From Rheinheimera sp. (GTDB lineage Bacteria; Pseudomonadota; Gammaproteobacteria; Enterobacterales; Alteromonadaceae): 64,000 bases of DNA. Both the position numbers and the translations under genes were made by a program. The DNA lies in contig DPJG01000018.1 of the NCBI GenBank assembly GCA_003543135.1, forward strand, positions 1-64,000. The letters are read 5' to 3'. The notes beneath the pieces were generated by a model. It was not told where the DNA came from. It saw only the letters and a program-made list of their open reading frames with translations, and made no database searches. This document shows, piece by piece, positions 61,744-64,000 of this stretch. Each line of letters begins with the position of its first letter. Positions within the stretch are counted from its first letter, which is position 1.

Positions 61744-62808
61744 TTATTTAATGTTCGGCGTTAGTTTTCCCGACTCATATAACTTCACCATTTTCTCTAA
61801 AGAAATGGCTTTGATTTTTGACGCCTGGCCAGCTGCCCCAAAGGCCTGGTAGCGGTCTTTACAAATTTCTGTCATTGCGATGACAGAAGCCTGCAAATAC
61901 TTGCGCGGATCAAACTCTGCCGGATGCTGCGCCATAAAACGGCGGATTGCACCGGTAGAAGCTAAACGTAAATCTGTGTCGATGTTGATTTTACGTACGC
62001 CGTGTTTGATCCCTTCCTGAATTTGTTCCACCGGAACACCATAAGTTTCTGGAATTTTGCCGCCAAACTCGTTAATAACAGCAAGCCACTCCTGTGGCAC
62101 CGAGCTGGAGCCATGCATCACGAGGTGAGTGTCCGGAATGCGGGCGTGAATTTCTTTAATCCGGTCAATTGCCAGAATATCACCTGTCGGTGGACGGCTG
62201 AATTTGTATGCGCCATGTGAAGTACCACAGGCAATAGCTAAAGCATCGACGCCGGTTGCTTTGACAAACTGCGCAGCTTCTTCCGGGTCGGTCAGCATCT
62301 GGTCGTGGCTTAACACACAATCGGCACCAATACCGTCTTCTTCACCGGCAGCGCCTGTTTCCAGACTGCCAAGGCAACCTAACTCCCCTTCGACTGACAC
62401 ACCACCAGCGTGCGCCATTTCGACCACCCGACGGGTTACATCAACGTTGTATGCATAATCTGTGGGAGTTTTACCATCAGTGCCCAGCGAGCCATCCATC
62501 ATCACAGATGAAAAACCAAGTTGAATGGCCTGTAAACAGATGGCTGGCGAAGTACCATGATCCTGATGCATTACCACAGGGATGTGCGGGAATTCTTCAA
62601 TTGCCGCAAGGATCAGATGGCGTAAAAATGGTGCACCGGCATACTTGCGGGCGCCGGCAGAGGCCTGCACTATCACCGGACTATCGGTGGCATCGGCTGC
62701 CATCATAATAGCGCGCATCTGTTCTAAGTTGTTGACGTTAAAGGCTGGTACTGCGTAACCAAATTCCGCCGCATGATCCAGCATCTGACGTAACGATATT
62801 AAAGCCAT
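61744..62808 (-). CDS. fba: class II fructose-bisphosphate aldolase
   Basis: A 354-residue zinc enzyme that splits fructose 1,6-bisphosphate into dihydroxyacetone phosphate and glyceraldehyde 3-phosphate in the cytoplasm, or joins them. [11 protein letters not shown] holds the catalytic Asp and Zn His; [13 protein letters not shown] and [10 protein letters not shown] hold the other Zn ligands. Its length and the [14 protein letters not shown] segment fit the Calvin-cycle subtype, which many heterotrophic gammaproteobacteria carry. It follows pgk by 120 bases in the same direction. Confidence 0.96.
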   Translation of the reverse strand: MALISLRQMLDHAAEFGYAVPAFNVNNLEQMRAIMMAADATDSPVIVQASAGARKYAGAPFLRHLILAAIEEFPHIPVVMHQDHGTSPAICLQAIQLGFSSVMMDGSLGTDGKTPTDYAYNVDVTRRVVEMAHAGGVSVEGELGCLGSLETGAAGEEDGIGADCVLSHDQMLTDPEEAAQFVKATGVDALAIACGTSHGAYKFSRPPTGDILAIDRIKEIHARIPDTHLVMHGSSSVPQEWLAVINEFGGKIPETYGVPVEQIQEGIKHGVRKINIDTDLRLASTGAIRRFMAQHPAEFDPRKYLQASVIAMTEICKDRYQAFGAAGQASKIKAISLEKMVKLYESGKLTPNIK

Positions 62809-62928
62809 AGTTGTCTCTCTTTACAGTAGGGTAACAGGTGATGCAGCAGGTCAAAGGTCTTCGTCTTTGCAAAGTGCCAGATATTTCTGGTCATGATGTT
62901 TGACACTGCTGATTATTTATCAATGTTT

Positions 62929-64000
62929 TTACATAGTTTTTGCGCGTTGCTCAAGAATTTCAACAGCAGGCAACACCTTACCTTCTAAAAACTCGAGGAA
63001 AGCACCACCGCCGGTCGAAATATACGAAATTTGCTCTGCAACACCGTATTTATCAATGGCCGCTAAAGTGTCACCACCACCGGCAATGGAAAAAGCATCA
63101 CTTTGCGCAATAGCTTCGGCAATCGCTTTGGTGCCGGCTGCAAACTGGTCAAATTCAAACACACCAACTGGGCCATTCCAAACAATAGTGCCGGCCGTTT
63201 TCAGGATATCAACCAACGCAGCTGTGCTGTCTGGGCCTATATCAAAAATCATATCGTCAGCAGCCACCGCGCTGACTGGTTTTAACTCAGCCACAGCATC
63301 TTCGCTAAAAGCTTTGCCTGTCACCACATCTGTTGGCACCGGAATATTACCGCCATTGGCCTTAGCAGCTGCCATCAAGCGTTGTGCTTCCGGAATTAAA
63401 TCGTTTTCACACAGCGACTTACCAACATTGGCGCCTGTTGCTGCAATGAAGGTATTAGCAATACCACCACCAACCACCAGCTGGTCAACCACAGTTGATA
63501 AAGACTCAAGCACTGTCAGTTTAGTCGAAACTTTAGAACCGCCAACAATAGCCACCAAAGGACGTTTTGGATTTTTTAATGCAGCGGCTAAAGCGTCAAG
63601 TTCGGCTGCCAGTAAAGGACCGGCGCAAGCGATTGGCGCAAAACGCGCGACACCATGGGTGGTGGCCTGAGCACGGTGCGCAGTACCAAAAGCGTCCATC
63701 ACGAAGACGTCACATAAAGCAGCCAGCTTGCGCGACAGAGCTTCGTCGTTTTTGCCTTCGCCTTTGTTAAAACGCACGTTTTCAAATACCACGACTTCGC
63801 CGTCTGCCAGTTCAATACCGTTCAGGTAATCTGCAGCTAAACGCACCGGCGCTTTTAATGCCGATTTTAAATAATCAACCACCGGCTGCATCGAAAACTC
63901 AGCGTCGTATACCCCTTCTTCCGGTCGACCCAGGTGTGAACACACCATCACTTTCGCGCCTTTGGCCAGTGCCAGCTCGATAGTTGGCAAAGCTGCGCGT
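62929..64000 (-). CDS. pgk: phosphoglycerate kinase, N-terminal part outside the window
   Basis: About 357 of the usual 387-390 residues are present; the frame runs off the window end at 64000, where it reads [29 protein letters not shown] is the substrate-binding segment, [15 protein letters not shown] follows, and the C-terminal domain has WNGPVGVFE and [11 protein letters not shown] for ATP binding. It makes 3-phosphoglycerate and ATP in glycolysis. The 120-base gap to fba has no clear terminator. Confidence 0.96.
   Translation of the reverse strand, partial: RAALPTIELALAKGAKVMVCSHLGRPEEGVYDAEFSMQPVVDYLKSALKAPVRLAADYLNGIELADGEVVVFENVRFNKGEGKNDEALSRKLAALCDVFVMDAFGTAHRAQATTHGVARFAPIACAGPLLAAELDALAAALKNPKRPLVAIVGGSKVSTKLTVLESLSTVVDQLVVGGGIANTFIAATGANVGKSLCENDLIPEAQRLMAAAKANGGNIPVPTDVVTGKAFSEDAVAELKPVSAVAADDMIFDIGPDSTAALVDILKTAGTIVWNGPVGVFEFDQFAAGTKAIAEAIAQSDAFSIAGGGDTLAAIDKYGVAEQISYISTGGGAFLEFLEGKVLPAVEILEQRAKTM

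Overview
The window reads as chromosome of a gammaproteobacterium, probably an Alteromonadales/Chromatiales-type aquatic organism close to Rheinheimera or Arsukibacterium. This placement is an inference from gene content: a gammaproteobacterial exosortase A locus, a TonB2-like energy cluster with a DUF3450 protein and two ExbB-type proteins, and a class II aldolase next to phosphoglycerate kinase. It was not checked by database search. About 46 kb of the 64 kb is a large XrtA (exosortase A)/PEP-CTERM exopolysaccharide locus, and most of its genes correspond to named families of that system.

Layout. (1) 1-378: 3'-truncated tRNA-Ala(GGC) on the minus strand with a strong promoter. (2) 379-6341: the XrtA-associated ATPase on plus, convergent with a minus-strand export operon (Wza-like lipoprotein, chain-length protein, tyrosine autokinase, outer-membrane beta-barrel). 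(3) 6526-24879: a long plus-strand operon that builds and decorates the polysaccharide: priming sugar transferase, deacetylase, FemAB-like acyltransferase, several GT4 glycosyltransferases, the exosortase XrtA fused to an EpsI domain, an amidotransferase, a PaaK-like ligase, an overlooked 27-residue membrane peptide, an O-glycosylation ligase/polymerase, a TPR protein, a flippase, a pyruvyltransferase-like protein and a GT2. (4) 24888-43050: decoration genes in mixed orientation: two acyltransferase-3 proteins, a second amidotransferase, a second deacetylase, two more FemAB/GNAT-like proteins, a DegT-like aminotransferase, hydrolases 1 and 2, a sulfatase-like transferase, a three-unit VanZ protein, and the PLP decarboxylase/AMP ligase pair. 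(5) 43213-46297: a dedicated acyl carrier protein and the lipoprotein PrsT. (6) 46298-56540: an accessory block containing one PEP-CTERM substrate protein with a sigma-54 promoter, a ThiF/LuxI-like acyltransferase/patatin operon, a secreted trypsin-like protease, and the PrsK/PrsR two-component pair. Decayed IS200/IS605-type transposases lie near both ends of this block. (7) 56541-61505: a TonB2-like cluster (DUF3450, large ExbB, ExbB, ExbD, TonB, TPR). (8) 61744-64000: fba and the 3' part of pgk.

How the parts fit. The priming transferase, GTs, flippase and Wzy-like ligase would make a lipid-linked glycan. Wza/Wzz/kinase/outer-membrane protein and PrsT would control its length and export. 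The many acyl, amido and pyruvyl enzymes, with their own ACP and AMP ligase, would decorate it. XrtA would process PEP-CTERM proteins at the inner membrane and pass them to this surface pathway. PrsK senses a signal and PrsR, a sigma-54 activator, would switch on the PEP-CTERM gene: a well-formed -24/-12 element (TGGCATGCATGTTGCT) lies 56-71 bases upstream of its start codon.

The least explained parts are the ThiF/acyltransferase/patatin operon, the 27-aa peptide, the second amidotransferase lacking its Cys2 nucleophile, and a palindrome-bounded mini IS200 element.
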